Made by a program: the position numbers and the translations under genes. This document shows, in pieces, positions 51,002-59,844 of a DNA stretch of 64,000 bases. Source of the stretch: a bacterium (GTDB lineage Bacteria > Sumerlaeota > Sumerlaeia > SLMS01 > JAHLLQ01). The notes beneath the pieces are model-generated. The model worked only from the letters and a program-made list of their open reading frames with translations. It was not told the DNA's origin and searched no databases. Each line of letters starts with the position of its first letter. Positions within the stretch are counted from its first letter, which is position 1. The stretch is taken from contig JAHLLQ010000001.1 in NCBI GenBank assembly GCA_020444065.1, positions 1,054,001-1,118,000 of the forward strand. The letters run 5' to 3'.

Positions 51002-54000
51002 CTAAGACTGCCCGCCCACACCGGACTTCTCCAGCGCAATCGACTTGATCTTCCGCAAGTCCATCTTGCCGGTTCCGAGGACAGGAATCTCTTCGATGCG
51101 ATGGAAATCCGCCAGGCGAGGGATGTAGAGGTTTGGCAGTGCACCGCTCTTGGAGAGTTTGTCCACGGCCTCCTTCGCTTCCTCGTCGGTCATGGTGTGG
51201 AGAACGACCAGCTTCTCGCCCTTTTTCTCGTCCGGTATGCCGGTGACGGCGAAGCGCATTTCGCTCAAGTCCAGCACTTCGTGCAGTGCTTCCTCAACGC
51301 GCCCGTGCGGAACCATCTCGCCGGCCAGCTTGCTGAACCGGGAGAGGCGATCGGTAATCTCGACAAACCCGTCCTCGTCGATCTTCGCCATGTCTCCGGT
51401 CACATACCAACCGTCGTGAATCACTTCGGCGGTCTTTTCTGGCTGGTTCAAGTACCCCATCATGACGTTGGGACCCTTCACGAGCATCAGCCCTTCCTCG
51501 CCCAGGGGGAGTTCCATGTGAGATGCCGGATCGACGATCCGGAGGCTGACGCCGGGCAACGGATGGCCGATCTTGCCAGGTTTGAAGCCCAACTGGTACA
51601 TGCCCGGCGCGCGGAAGTCGTTGGTGTTAACGGCAACAACGGGCGAGCATTCGGTGCAGCCGTAGCCTTCGTAGGGTCGGATGCCAAAGCGTTCTTGGAA
51701 CGCCTTCGCCACGCCTTCGCGGAGTTTCTCTGCGCCGGTCACGACAACTTGAAGCGAACCGAACTGAGAGGGTTGAATGCGCCGCGTGTAGCTTTGCAGG
51801 AACGTTGGCGTGGCGACCATGAACGTGACGGCGTGTCGTTCCACAATCTCTCCGATGCTCTTCGCGTCCAACGGGTTCGGATGATACGCGACGCCGATTC
51901 CCAGGCAGAGCGGCATGAACAACGTCGCCGTAAATCCAAACGAATGGAAGAACGGCAGAATGCCGAGAATCGCGTCCTTCTTCGTCAACGAGAAGAGCTG
52001 GCCGATGGCCTCGATGTTGGAGTAGATGTTCCAGTGCGACAGCATCACGCCCTTCGGGTTGCCGGTGCTGCCGCTGGAGAAGATGATGCCAGCCATATCG
52101 TCGACGGAGCGATGGCTCGGCGCCCCAAGGTTTCGTTCGAGCCGTACGATCGGAAGGAACATCGCCTCCATCATCGCGCGAAGACGGGCGCTGCCATTGA
52201 TGCGCTTGCGCAGGTCTTCCGCATGTATGATGCGCCCGGGCAGTTCCAACGGGAGCTTCTGAAGGAACGCGCGCGATGTGATCACCGTCTCCAGTTCGCA
52301 CTGTTCCGCGATGTTCTTGAGGATCTCCGCAGAGGCGGTGTAGTTCATATTCACGGGCACTTTGCCCATCAGGAGCGCCGCGACGTTCACCATCGCGCCG
52401 GCGATTGAGGGCGGCAGACAAATGCCAACCATCTTCTGCCCCTGCCACTCGCTGCGCAGAACATGCGCGAGCGCCACGACGCCGGTCAGGAACTTCCAGC
52501 GGGGAATCCCATTTGGCGCATTGATGTCCGCCATCCATTTCGAGAACGGATGCCGCCGGCCAGAGACAAACGCGTCTCGATGCAGCATCGGTGCGTCCTC
52601 TTTTCGGTGCTGCCAAGCATCGGATGCGAGATCGAGCACCGCCTGGCGAACTTCCGTCGACGTCGCGGTGGCTGGCATCGGCTCACCGTAACTGATCGTC
52701 ACCGGCCAGGGAATGCGCTTCGGCAATTTCAGCAGCCAGCGCTGGTTGCTGAAACTGAGGAGACTCCCCCACACTCGATCTAGATGCATTGGGATGATCG
52801 GCGCGTCGACGTCCTTCATGATACGCTCGAGGCCGCGCCGGAACGGCAGCAACTGTCCCGTGCGCGTGATCTGGCCTTCGGCAAAAATCCCGACGAGATC
52901 GCCGTCGTTGATGGCTTCGGAAGCGGTATGGAAAGCCGTCAGGAGTTCCCGCGGCCCCATGCGATCGGAAACGGGGATCGAGCGAGAGAGCTTCGCGAAC
53001 GGCTTCACGAGGGGATGGTGGTAGATTTCCTCGAAGAGCAACATGCGGATCGGCCGATCCATCGCTGATATGATCAGCAGCGCATCGGCAAAGCTCATGT
53101 GATTACAGACGAAGAGGGCGCCGCCTTTCTCCGGGATGTTCTCCCGACCGACGACACGCGTCTTATAGATCGTATTGGCGAAGACAAACAGAATGAAGCG
53201 CAGGCCGGCGCCGGGAATCACGGCGATTACGATCCCGGACAAAACCAGCTCGAAGATCCCGAGCGACAAGTAGATGTGATAAGCCGAGAAATCGAATGTC
53301 TTTGTCAGAAGAACGTACAGCAACAGACCCGCCCCAACCGCCAAGGTGGCGATGGCGTTCATGAAGCCAATAATTCCGGCACGCGAATCCGGCCGGGCGG
53401 CGTGCTGGATGAAAGCCTTCAAGGGAATCGCAAAGGAGGCCGAGAAGAACCCATAGGATGCCGCACTGACGACGAACCAGAACTCGTAATGCGGCAGGAA
53501 GAAGACTGCCAGCGCCGAAATCGCCATCCCGAATCCGCCGAGTGGAACGACGCCGACCTCGATCTTCTGGCGAGAGATTCGCCCCGTCACGTAGCATCCG
53601 AGCGCCAGGCCCGTCGCGACGGCAAGCAGGACACGAACCGCGTCAAACGTGGAGACACTCTGGCTGCCATACTGAACGGCTGCCTGCAACGCGATCGCTG
53701 TCACCGCCCACCAGACGGCAATTCCGCCGATGGACCAGAACAAGCCGGGTGTTGTTCGAATCTCGTCGATGTGCCGACGCAGGCGCGCCATTGGGAAGAA
53801 GGATGGCGCCTCGTCCGGTGCTGCCGGCGGCAGCTTATCGATTCCCAGACTGATGAGAAGGCCAACTCCCGCCAGGACGGCAAGGGCGAATGTTGGAATC
53901 CAAAGCTGGTCGGCAAAGCGACTCGAAGCAAGTTCGCCAACAATGACGCCGAAGGCTCCGGCAAGAAACCACAGTGAGTCCACCCAGCCATTCGCCCAGG

Positions 54001-54445
54001 AGAGCCGGCGAGCCGGAAGCAACTCCGGTAGTAGGCCGTACTTCGCGGGATCCGATAGAGTCCCCACGGCGGCGAGCAGGCCCAGGACCCCAAGCGCAAG
54101 CCACGTCTGGCCGGCCAGAAAGAGGAAGGCGCCTGCCAACCCAGCGACGACTTCCAGGAGCTTGGTCGCGATGATCACGCGACGCTTCGAGACACGGTCC
54201 GCCCACTGGCCCGCGAGGATGGAGAAAACCAGCCATGGCAATCCCACCGCCAGGGCGAGGCTGAAGCTGCCGCTGCCGGCCCGCCCAATCTCCGCCCCCG
54301 CCGCGAACCACAGGAAGAAACGGAAGAAGGTCGAACTGAACGCCCCCTGGAAAACCACCGCCGCTAATGCGCGGAAGGAGAGCAAATCGGGCTCGGCCGG
54401 TTCGTTCGGTGGTCGGTGGATCGAGGTGGCTTCTGGTTCGGTCAT
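51002..54445 (-). CDS. aas: MFS - acyltransferase - acyl-ACP synthetase fusion (Aas-like)
   Basis: The 1147-residue protein joins three parts. Residues 25-415 are a 12-helix MFS transporter (LplT-like). Residues 435-600 are a PlsC acyltransferase with H449-x4-D454 (NHMSFAD) and FAEGQITRTG. Residues 640-1135 are an AMP-forming acyl ligase with SSGSTGNPKGV (790-800), a GYGCTECSP segment and the TGDMAKIDEDGF hinge. In E. coli, LplT and Aas are separate proteins that flip lysophospholipids inward and re-acylate them; a single chain would couple import and repair. The gap upstream (54446-54747) is the divergent promoter region. Confidence 0.92.
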   Translation of the reverse strand: MTEPEATSIHRPPNEPAEPDLLSFRALAAVVFQGAFSSTFFRFFLWFAAGAEIGRAGSGSFSLALAVGLPWLVFSILAGQWADRVSKRRVIIATKLLEVVAGLAGAFLFLAGQTWLALGVLGLLAAVGTLSDPAKYGLLPELLPARRLSWANGWVDSLWFLAGAFGVIVGELASSRFADQLWIPTFALAVLAGVGLLISLGIDKLPPAAPDEAPSFFPMARLRRHIDEIRTTPGLFWSIGGIAVWWAVTAIALQAAVQYGSQSVSTFDAVRVLLAVATGLALGCYVTGRISRQKIEVGVVPLGGFGMAISALAVFFLPHYEFWFVVSAASYGFFSASFAIPLKAFIQHAARPDSRAGIIGFMNAIATLAVGAGLLLYVLLTKTFDFSAYHIYLSLGIFELVLSGIVIAVIPGAGLRFILFVFANTIYKTRVVGRENIPEKGGALFVCNHMSFADALLIISAMDRPIRMLLFEEIYHHPLVKPFAKLSRSIPVSDRMGPRELLTAFHTASEAINDGDLVGIFAEGQITRTGQLLPFRRGLERIMKDVDAPIIPMHLDRVWGSLLSFSNQRWLLKLPKRIPWPVTISYGEPMPATATSTEVRQAVLDLASDAWQHRKEDAPMLHRDAFVSGRRHPFSKWMADINAPNGIPRWKFLTGVVALAHVLRSEWQGQKMVGICLPPSIAGAMVNVAALLMGKVPVNMNYTASAEILKNIAEQCELETVITSRAFLQKLPLELPGRIIHAEDLRKRINGSARLRAMMEAMFLPIVRLERNLGAPSHRSVDDMAGIIFSSGSTGNPKGVMLSHWNIYSNIEAIGQLFSLTKKDAILGILPFFHSFGFTATLFMPLCLGIGVAYHPNPLDAKSIGEIVERHAVTFMVATPTFLQSYTRRIQPSQFGSLQVVVTGAEKLREGVAKAFQERFGIRPYEGYGCTECSPVVAVNTNDFRAPGMYQLGFKPGKIGHPLPGVSLRIVDPASHMELPLGEEGLMLVKGPNVMMGYLNQPEKTAEVIHDGWYVTGDMAKIDEDGFVEITDRLSRFSKLAGEMVPHGRVEEALHEVLDLSEMRFAVTGIPDEKKGEKLVVLHTMTDEEAKEAVDKLSKSGALPNLYIPRLADFHRIEEIPVLGTGKMDLRKIKSIALEKSGVGGQS

Positions 54446-54672
54446 CTCGGAAAGCCTTCTTCAGGATGGCATTGCAGTTTAGAATCGACTCTTCTGTGCT
54501 TGTGTCGAGCGGATTTGGACCGCGAGCGGCGGATTCGGGGCATACGGCGCCACTCGATGTTCTGAGATTGATTGCTGGCCTCGCGGACAGTATTTGTCAA
54601 CGAACGTTTACTTTGTGACACAGTTTTTTTGCGCCAGGACAACTCTCGGAAACATTTCAGGGTTGAGATGGC

Positions 54673-54699
54673 ACGAGCGCTTGGGGCACCATCGCTCGT
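54673..54699. promoter_or_regulatory. Inverted repeat upstream of a small orphan gene
   Basis: ACGAGCG (54673-54679) and CGCTCGT (54693-54699) are perfect complements with a 13-nt spacer, 49 nt before ATG 54748. It could be an operator or a leader hairpin. Nothing else firm is visible in 54446-54747. Confidence 0.3.
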
Positions 54700-54747
54700 T
54701 GACGTAGCGGTATGAGAATTCGACTCCAACGTGCGGGAGGCAAGCCC

Positions 54748-55134
54748 ATGAAGACGACTGCGCAAGCGGAAGTACTGACGGAGCAGGAGTGGAACGAGGT
54801 GGAGCACGAGTTCCTGGCAATGGCCCGTACACCGACGATGGCACCCTACGTCGGGATGTGGTCCATGGCCGGCGACGAGGAATTGAAATCGATCTTCGGA
54901 GTTGCCATGGCGGCCCTGCGCCAGTGCAAACGGCGCGAGTCTGCCTCGCTCACACAGGCCATCGATCCGACCGTCCCCGAAGAAGAGTTCGAGAATCGCC
55001 TGGAGGAAATGAGCGTAGCGCTTGCCCAGCGCGATGCCCGTATTCGCGAACTGACACTGGCTCTCGAACGTCAATCATACAAGCAGCCGGCGGAACGTCT
55101 CTCCGCCGGCTCTTCTTATTCCGAGACCCGCTGA
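54748..55134 (+). CDS. Orphan helical protein
   Basis: The 128-residue product is not recognised. It is rich in Glu, Ala and Leu. The second half (EEEFENRLEEMSVALAQRDARIRELTLALERQ) looks like a coiled coil; no membrane segment or signal is visible. GGAGG lies ahead of ATG 54748, so this start is preferred to 54712. A terminator-like hairpin overlaps its final codons, which makes the last 15 residues doubtful as a functional part. Confidence 0.6.
   Translation: MKTTAQAEVLTEQEWNEVEHEFLAMARTPTMAPYVGMWSMAGDEELKSIFGVAMAALRQCKRRESASLTQAIDPTVPEEEFENRLEEMSVALAQRDARIRELTLALERQSYKQPAERLSAGSSYSETR
55085..55120 (+). terminator. Terminator-like hairpin inside the 3' end of the orphan gene
   Basis: A 10-bp stem AGCCGGCGGA/TCCGCCGGCT (55085-55094 with 55102-55111), a 7-nt loop and the tail CTTCTTATT. 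The stop codon is downstream at 55132-55134, so termination here would leave out the stop codon. Confidence 0.6.
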
Positions 55135-55196
55135 CAACCCCCGACAGAGCATCGCTTCCCCGCCCCTGGCACCCCGCCGGGGGCGATTTCATATCG

Positions 55197-55577
55197 TCAA
55201 GTCTGTGCGAGACTCTGAACCAGCATCAGCTTGTTGCCATCCTCATCGTAGAACGTCGCCAGCTTGACCATGTCCGGAATCGTAATCGTGGGGCCGTCGA
55301 ATTTCACATTCAACGCCTCCAGTTTGCCGCGTTCGTGATCGATGTCCCCCACGCCGAACACCGGCGTGCACCCGCCGCGCACCTGGGGGTGCTCCACTTG
55401 GGACAGGCCGATCGTCACGCCCGGCACGCATGTCTTCACCTCCGCCCACCCCATCTCCTCCACCTGAAAGTCGACGGGAAAGCTGAGGACATCCCCGTAC
55501 CACTTCAGGCTCTTCTGCAGATTGGAGACACCGAAGACCAGTGTAACGGTGCCGTTCGCATTCAGGGAGTTCGCCAT
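55197..55577 (-). CDS. VOC family (glyoxalase-like) protein
   Basis: The 126-residue protein has two beta-alpha-beta-beta-beta units of the vicinal oxygen chelate fold (VTLVFGVSNLQKSLKWYGDVLSFPV and CTPVFGVGDIDHERGKLEALNVKF). The C-terminal FYDEDGNKLMLVQSL carries the usual glutamate region, but here Lys-Leu replaces the metal-binding glutamate pattern NxLEL, so metal binding is uncertain. AGGAG lies nine bases before ATG 55577. It is divergent from a tandem HxlR-type regulator that may control it. Confidence 0.85.
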   Translation of the reverse strand: MANSLNANGTVTLVFGVSNLQKSLKWYGDVLSFPVDFQVEEMGWAEVKTCVPGVTIGLSQVEHPQVRGGCTPVFGVGDIDHERGKLEALNVKFDGPTITIPDMVKLATFYDEDGNKLMLVQSLAQT

Positions 55578-55625
55578 GTTGTAGCTCCTGGGAGGGATTG
55601 GGGTCTTTTCGACCTTGGTCCTGGA

Positions 55626-55652
55626 AATATACTTGCTTCTGTTCCAAGTCAA
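55626..55652 (-). promoter_or_regulatory. Promoter and possible operator of the VOC gene
   Basis: On the minus strand TTGACT (55647-55652) and TATATT (55626-55631) lie 15 nt apart, a short spacer for sigma-70. The inverted repeat ACTTG-N9-CAAGT (55631-55649) fills that spacer and resembles sites bound by HxlR-type regulators. It lies in the 94-bp gap shared with the regulator gene. Confidence 0.4.
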
Positions 55653-55671
55653 GGCCTAAGAATACACCCAG

Positions 55672-56253
55672 ATGGAGCGACGCGACAGCCACATGGATCT
55701 CACCCTTCTCAGCCGCCTTGTTCACCATCGCTGGAGCCTGCCGGCCCTGGCGGAACTGCACCGTCACGGCGGCGCACGATTCGTCGTGATGCTGCACGCC
55801 ATCGGCCTTAGCCGCGATTCGCTGAGTCGAACGTTGGCGGGCCTCATCGAGGAAGGCGTTGTGATGAAGAACCCGGGCTACGGCATTGCGTTGAGACCCG
55901 AATACATCCTCACGCCCTTGGGGGAACGGATCGCTCCGGCTGCAGCAGAGGTCGTCGAAGAACTGAAGGAGTTGCAGGCTGAGGAACCGTGCCTGCGCAA
56001 GTGGTCTCTGCCAGCGCTTCTGGCTGTGGCGCGGGGCCGGTGCCGATTCAACGAAATCCGCGAGGCCATGCCCGAAGCCACACCGCGCGCCATCGCCGCT
56101 GCATTGAAGACGCTGCAGAAGGCCAGGTTGATCGATCGGAGAATCGAGGACTCCTATCCGCCGACGCCAATCTATGAACCAGCATTGCGAGTCCAGCGCC
56201 TGGCGGACTTACTTGAGACTCTCGTACGGGCGGGTGAACGCGAAACGCCCTGA
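55672..56253 (+). CDS. Regulator with two HxlR-like winged-helix domains
   Basis: The 193-residue protein holds two copies of an HxlR-like unit. Each begins with RWSLPAL or KWSLPAL (residues about 20-26 and 109-115), continues with a recognition-helix-like stretch (LSRDSLSRTLAGLIEEGVV; ATPRAIAAALKTLQKARLI), and the first ends in YILTPLGERI. HxlR proteins are usually single-domain dimers of about 110 residues, so this chain may be a built-in dimer. There are few cysteines, which argues against thiol sensing. It is divergent from the VOC gene. A hairpin includes its stop codon. Confidence 0.75.
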   Translation: MERRDSHMDLTLLSRLVHHRWSLPALAELHRHGGARFVVMLHAIGLSRDSLSRTLAGLIEEGVVMKNPGYGIALRPEYILTPLGERIAPAAAEVVEELKELQAEEPCLRKWSLPALLAVARGRCRFNEIREAMPEATPRAIAAALKTLQKARLIDRRIEDSYPPTPIYEPALRVQRLADLLETLVRAGERETP

Positions 56254-56272
56254 CTGCAAGGCAGCCAGGGCG
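56246..56272 (-). terminator. Hairpin over the stop codon, shared by convergent genes
   Basis: CGCCCTG/CAGGGCG (56246-56252 with 56266-56272) plus CTGC/GCAG inside, with one mismatch. On the minus strand it is followed by TTTCGCG, a weak T tract, about 28 nt after the stop codon of the TPR gene. The TGA of the plus-strand regulator (56251-56253) lies in its stem. Confidence 0.45.
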
Positions 56273-56300
56273 ATGGAAAACGTGAACTCGGAATTCCCGG

Positions 56301-57194
56301 TCAGGACTCGGAATCGTCCGTGGCTTTCTCGAAGGTCGGATACTCGTCGGCGACGTCTACGCCCAGGGCCTGGAGGCGAACGCGCGCGGTTCCGGCGAGC
56401 GAGAACGTATTCAACTGGCCGCGCAACTGCAGGAGAGCTTTGCGGTTCGGATTCTCTGTCTCATCGGGCGAAGGAAGCGGCTCGTAGCGGGCCTCCATAA
56501 TTTCGCGATAAAGCTCAATGGCCTTCTGATCCTGTCCCTGGAACTCATACAGGCGGCCTTTGGCGAGCATGGCCTCGTAGCGCATGAAACCCGCGTCCTC
56601 GTCGGCAACGACCTGGTCGTAGGCAGCCTGTGCGTTGTTGTAGAAGGAATCCTGGTTTGTCAGGAAGAACGCGTTTTCGTTTGCGTAACCCAGCGCGAGA
56701 TTACCTTTGGCACGGTCGAAGGCATTGTCTGCCTCCGCGGCGTAGCGCGTGAAGATCTCGATTGCCTTCTGAGTGTTCTCGGCCTCGCCGGAGGACACGG
56801 AGACGGCGATGTCGTCGCCCGCCTGGTAGTAGGCGTTGCCCTGCAGGAAGAGAGCCTGGCGGGCGATCGGGGTGCCCGAGTACTGATCCTCAACTTCCTG
56901 GGCCTTCTCAGCAACCGCGGTCAACTGCTGCGTCCGTTCGGCAGAAGCCCACTCAGTACCGTAAACGGCCTTCTGGTAATTATCCATCGCCGCCGTGAGT
57001 GCGTCGTTCGCAGCGACCAGGGTGTTCTGCTTGCTGGACTTGTAGTAGGTAATCGCGGAATAAGCCACCACGAAGACGGCGATTCCAATCAGCACGGCGG
57101 TCAGATTCTCTTTGATCCAGCGAATCGTCTTCTCACTGGTCTCCATGATTTCATCGTGCTGGAGTTCTTCTTTGGAGATCTTGATCTTAGCCAT
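56301..57194 (-). CDS. YfgM-like membrane-anchored TPR protein
   Basis: The 297-residue protein has a charged N-terminus, one membrane helix (about residues 33-50, LTAVLIGIAVFVVAYSAI) and a periplasmic-type helical region with TPR repeats (ARQALFLQGNAYYQAGDDIAVSV; YEAMLAKGRLYEFQGQDQKAIELYREIM). The order resembles YfgM, an ancillary chaperone-linked SecYEG partner, but this protein is longer and the gene is not next to bamB or der. The exact role is not certain. Confidence 0.7.
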   Translation of the reverse strand: MAKIKISKEELQHDEIMETSEKTIRWIKENLTAVLIGIAVFVVAYSAITYYKSSKQNTLVAANDALTAAMDNYQKAVYGTEWASAERTQQLTAVAEKAQEVEDQYSGTPIARQALFLQGNAYYQAGDDIAVSVSSGEAENTQKAIEIFTRYAAEADNAFDRAKGNLALGYANENAFFLTNQDSFYNNAQAAYDQVVADEDAGFMRYEAMLAKGRLYEFQGQDQKAIELYREIMEARYEPLPSPDETENPNRKALLQLRGQLNTFSLAGTARVRLQALGVDVADEYPTFEKATDDSES

Positions 57195-57371
57195 CGAAAG
57201 TCTTTCAATTTCAAAGGTTTAGGTTTGTCCACAAAGGACATCGGCGCGCACCGCCCCGAGGCCGAGAGTCGTCCCGGCTTGAGCGAGCGCGGAAGCCTAG
57301 GCATTCCCTCCGAGCCGGAGCAAGCCAAAACGGGGCGTCGATCAGGTTCTCTGGCTCTTCAAGTCCTCGCT

Positions 57372-57396
57372 TGAATACCCGCGGCCGGCTCCCGTA
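57372..57396 (+). promoter_or_regulatory. Weak candidate ECF-type promoter of the SPFH gene
   Basis: TGAATA (57372-57377) and CGTA (57393-57396) are 15 nt apart, 46 nt before ATG 57443, recalling the sigma-W type TGAAAC-N16-CGTA. The Bacillus homologue ydjI is under sigma-W control. The match is short. The rest of 57195-57442 holds nothing firm. Confidence 0.22.
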
Positions 57397-57442
57397 CAAA
57401 TTGTGGAAACGAATGCCATTTCGACGGATGGAGAACCTGACC

Positions 57443-58564
57443 ATGGGCTTGTGGGATAAATTGCGCGGTGAACTCATCGACATTATTGAATGGAACCAGC
57501 CCTCGGAGAGCGACCTGATGGCGTGGCGCTTTCCGCGCCGCGACAATGAGATCAAGAATGGCGCAAAGCTGATCGTCCGCGAAGGCCAGTCGGCGATCTT
57601 CGTCAATATGGGCCAGCTCGGCGACATCTTCAACCCGGGCATCTTCACCCTCGAGACGAAGAACCTGCCCATCCTGAGCAAAATCATGGGCTGGAAGTAC
57701 GGGTTCGAGTCGCCGTTCAAGGCAGACGCCTACTTCGTCGCTACACGCCGATTCACTGACCAGAAGTGGGGAACGCCGAATCCGATTATGCTGCGAGATC
57801 GCGAGTTCGGTGCGGTGCGCGTACGGGCCTTCGGCAACTACGCGATTCAGGTTACCGATCCGGCGGCCTTCCTGCGCCAGCTTGTGGCAACTGATCCGGC
57901 ATTCGAGACGTTCGAGATTTCCTCGCAATTGCGCAGCCTGATCGTGACGCGATTCTCCGATGCACTGGCCAGTTCCGGCATTCCGGTCCTGGACATGGCT
58001 GCGAACCTTGACGAGCTGAGCAAGTTCGTCTGCGAACGCATCCGCCCCGATTTCGAAGAGATGGGCATCTCGGTGCCGATCTTCCTGATCGAGAACATTT
58101 CGCTGCCTCCGAACGTCGAGGAGGCGCTCGACAAGCGCACGTCGATGGGAATCATCGGCAACCTGGACCAGTACACGAAGTTCCAGGCGGCGGAGGCGAT
58201 GCGCGATGCCGCGCAGAATCCCGGCAGCGGCGGTGCCGGCATGGGGATGGGACTCGGGGCCGGAATGGCCATGGCCCAGCAGATGATGAACGTCATGGGG
58301 CCGGGACAGCAGCCCGCGGCCCCCGGGGCGACTCCGGGAGGACCGCCTCCTCTCCCGACGGCGGTGCAGTTCTTTGTCGGCATCAACGGCCAGCAGCAGG
58401 GACCGTACGATGCGGGGGCGATTCAACAACTGATACAGGCGGGGACGCTGACGCGCGAGACGCTGGTCTGGAAACAAGGCATGGCGAATTGGACGCCTGC
58501 CGGCCAGGTTCCGGAAGTTTCCCAGTTGTTCGGAAGCGTACCGCCTCCGTTGCCGCCGCAGTGA
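57443..58564 (+). CDS. SPFH-domain protein (YdjI-like) with C-terminal GYF_2 domain
   Basis: The 373-residue protein starts MGLWDKLRGELIDIIEWNQPSESDLMAWRFPR, the signature of the YdjI (virion-core-like) SPFH branch. The SPFH part covers about 30-250 (VRAFGNYAIQVTDPAAFLRQLV; ISVPIFLIENISLPPNVEEALDKR). A Gly/Met/Pro-rich linker follows, then a GYF_2 domain (about 303-360, FVGINGQQQGPYDAGAIQQLI). There is no membrane segment of its own. In Bacillus the operon pspA-ydjGHI responds to envelope stress. Here the next gene is a YdjG-like zinc-ribbon membrane protein, 44 nt downstream. GGAG at nine bases sets ATG 57443. Confidence 0.88.
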   Translation: MGLWDKLRGELIDIIEWNQPSESDLMAWRFPRRDNEIKNGAKLIVREGQSAIFVNMGQLGDIFNPGIFTLETKNLPILSKIMGWKYGFESPFKADAYFVATRRFTDQKWGTPNPIMLRDREFGAVRVRAFGNYAIQVTDPAAFLRQLVATDPAFETFEISSQLRSLIVTRFSDALASSGIPVLDMAANLDELSKFVCERIRPDFEEMGISVPIFLIENISLPPNVEEALDKRTSMGIIGNLDQYTKFQAAEAMRDAAQNPGSGGAGMGMGLGAGMAMAQQMMNVMGPGQQPAAPGATPGGPPPLPTAVQFFVGINGQQQGPYDAGAIQQLIQAGTLTRETLVWKQGMANWTPAGQVPEVSQLFGSVPPPLPPQ

Positions 58565-58608
58565 CCTGACAAAGGAACCAGCCAGACAAGCAAAAGGAAT
58601 GTTGTTTC

Positions 58609-59841
58609 ATGGGTAATGATTCCCGACCGGCGGTTCACGAAGTCGATCCGGGAGCCGCAACGCAACGAGTGCGGCCTCCCGGCGCAGGTGAGTGGAAACC
58701 TTCGGGCAAGCGCCTGAAGCCTTCCGCTCCTCCCCCGCCGGTGCCGGAACTGGAAGAGAAGCCGGAGCCGGGCCCGGGAAAGAAGTTTCCATGCCGCAAC
58801 TGCGGGGCGGAGCTGAACTACAGTCCGGGCGTGCAGTCGCTTAAGTGCGAGTACTGCGGCTACGTCGAGGAAATCCCTCAGTCGGCCGAGGACGTGCAGG
58901 AACTACCCTTCGCCGAGCATTGGGAGAAGGGCATGACAACAGCCGAGGTTTTGGCCGGCGCCGAGGCGGAAACGCGCTGTGGCGGATGCGGTGCCATCGT
59001 GGAACTGCCGGCAAACGTCTCGGCCGATCTTTGCCCGTTCTGTGGGTCGGTGCTCGACAACCCCATCGAAGCCCCACAGCCGATGATGCGGCCGGGCGGT
59101 GTGTTGCCATTTGCGGTCGATGACGATTCAGCGCGCACGCGTTTTGGCGAATGGGTGCGCAGTCGATGGCTCGCCCCGAATGAGTTCAAGAAGATCGCGA
59201 AACTGGGCAAGCTAAGCGGGCTCTACGTTCCCTACTGGACGTACGACTCGATGACGTTCACGTTCTACACTGGCCAGCGCGGCGAGCATTATTGGGTCAC
59301 GGTCGGCAGCGGCAAGAACCGTCGGCGAGTGCGCAAGACGCGCTGGTATCCCGCCAGCGGAAATGTAAACCATTTCTTCGACGATGTCCTGGTGTGCGGG
59401 TCACGCAGCTTGCCTGGCGGACTTGTCGAAGATCTCGAGCCCTGGGACCTGAAGAACAGCGTCTCGTACGAACCGGCATACCTGTCGGGCTTCCGTGCGG
59501 AGCGCTATCAGGTGGACGCGACGGAGGGATTCGCCACGGCTCGCAAGATCATGGACGAGGAAATCCTGCGACTCGTGAAGCGGCGTATCGGCGGCGATGT
59601 GCAACGCGTGCACAGCGTCTCGACCCAGTGCACGGGAATCACGTTCAAACTGCTGCTGCTACCGGTCTGGTTGTCCGCCTATCAATTCCACAAGAAGGTC
59701 TTCCGCGTGCTGATCAACGCGCGAACAGGCGAGGTCCAGGGCGAACGTCCATGGAGCATCGTGAAGATCACGCTACTGGTCATAGCGATCCTGGCGGTAC
59801 TGATACCGCTCGGATTCTACTTCGCTCAGAATATGCAGTAA
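58609..59841 (+). CDS. Zinc-ribbon membrane protein (YdjG-like) paired with SPFH protein
   Basis: The 410-residue protein has a Pro/Lys-rich N-terminal tail, two zinc ribbons (CRNCG...CEYCG at about 62-84; CGGCG...CPFCG at about 125-146), a conserved beta-rich core (LSGLYVPYWTYDSMTFTFYTGQRGEHYW; KTRWYPASGNVNHFFDDVLV) and one C-terminal membrane helix (about 383-403). Proteins of this type are often misnamed PriA-like because of the ribbons. It is probably the membrane partner of the SPFH protein. No pspA gene accompanies the pair. Its stop codon lies 3 bp from that of the convergent gene. Confidence 0.8.
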   Translation: MGNDSRPAVHEVDPGAATQRVRPPGAGEWKPSGKRLKPSAPPPPVPELEEKPEPGPGKKFPCRNCGAELNYSPGVQSLKCEYCGYVEEIPQSAEDVQELPFAEHWEKGMTTAEVLAGAEAETRCGGCGAIVELPANVSADLCPFCGSVLDNPIEAPQPMMRPGGVLPFAVDDDSARTRFGEWVRSRWLAPNEFKKIAKLGKLSGLYVPYWTYDSMTFTFYTGQRGEHYWVTVGSGKNRRRVRKTRWYPASGNVNHFFDDVLVCGSRSLPGGLVEDLEPWDLKNSVSYEPAYLSGFRAERYQVDATEGFATARKIMDEEILRLVKRRIGGDVQRVHSVSTQCTGITFKLLLLPVWLSAYQFHKKVFRVLINARTGEVQGERPWSIVKITLLVIAILAVLIPLGFYFAQNMQ

Positions 59842-59844
59842 AGG

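Noticed and set aside
54669-54686. TGGCACG followed by TTGG as a sigma-54 promoter
   Set aside because: The spacing is one base too long and the -12 GC is missing.
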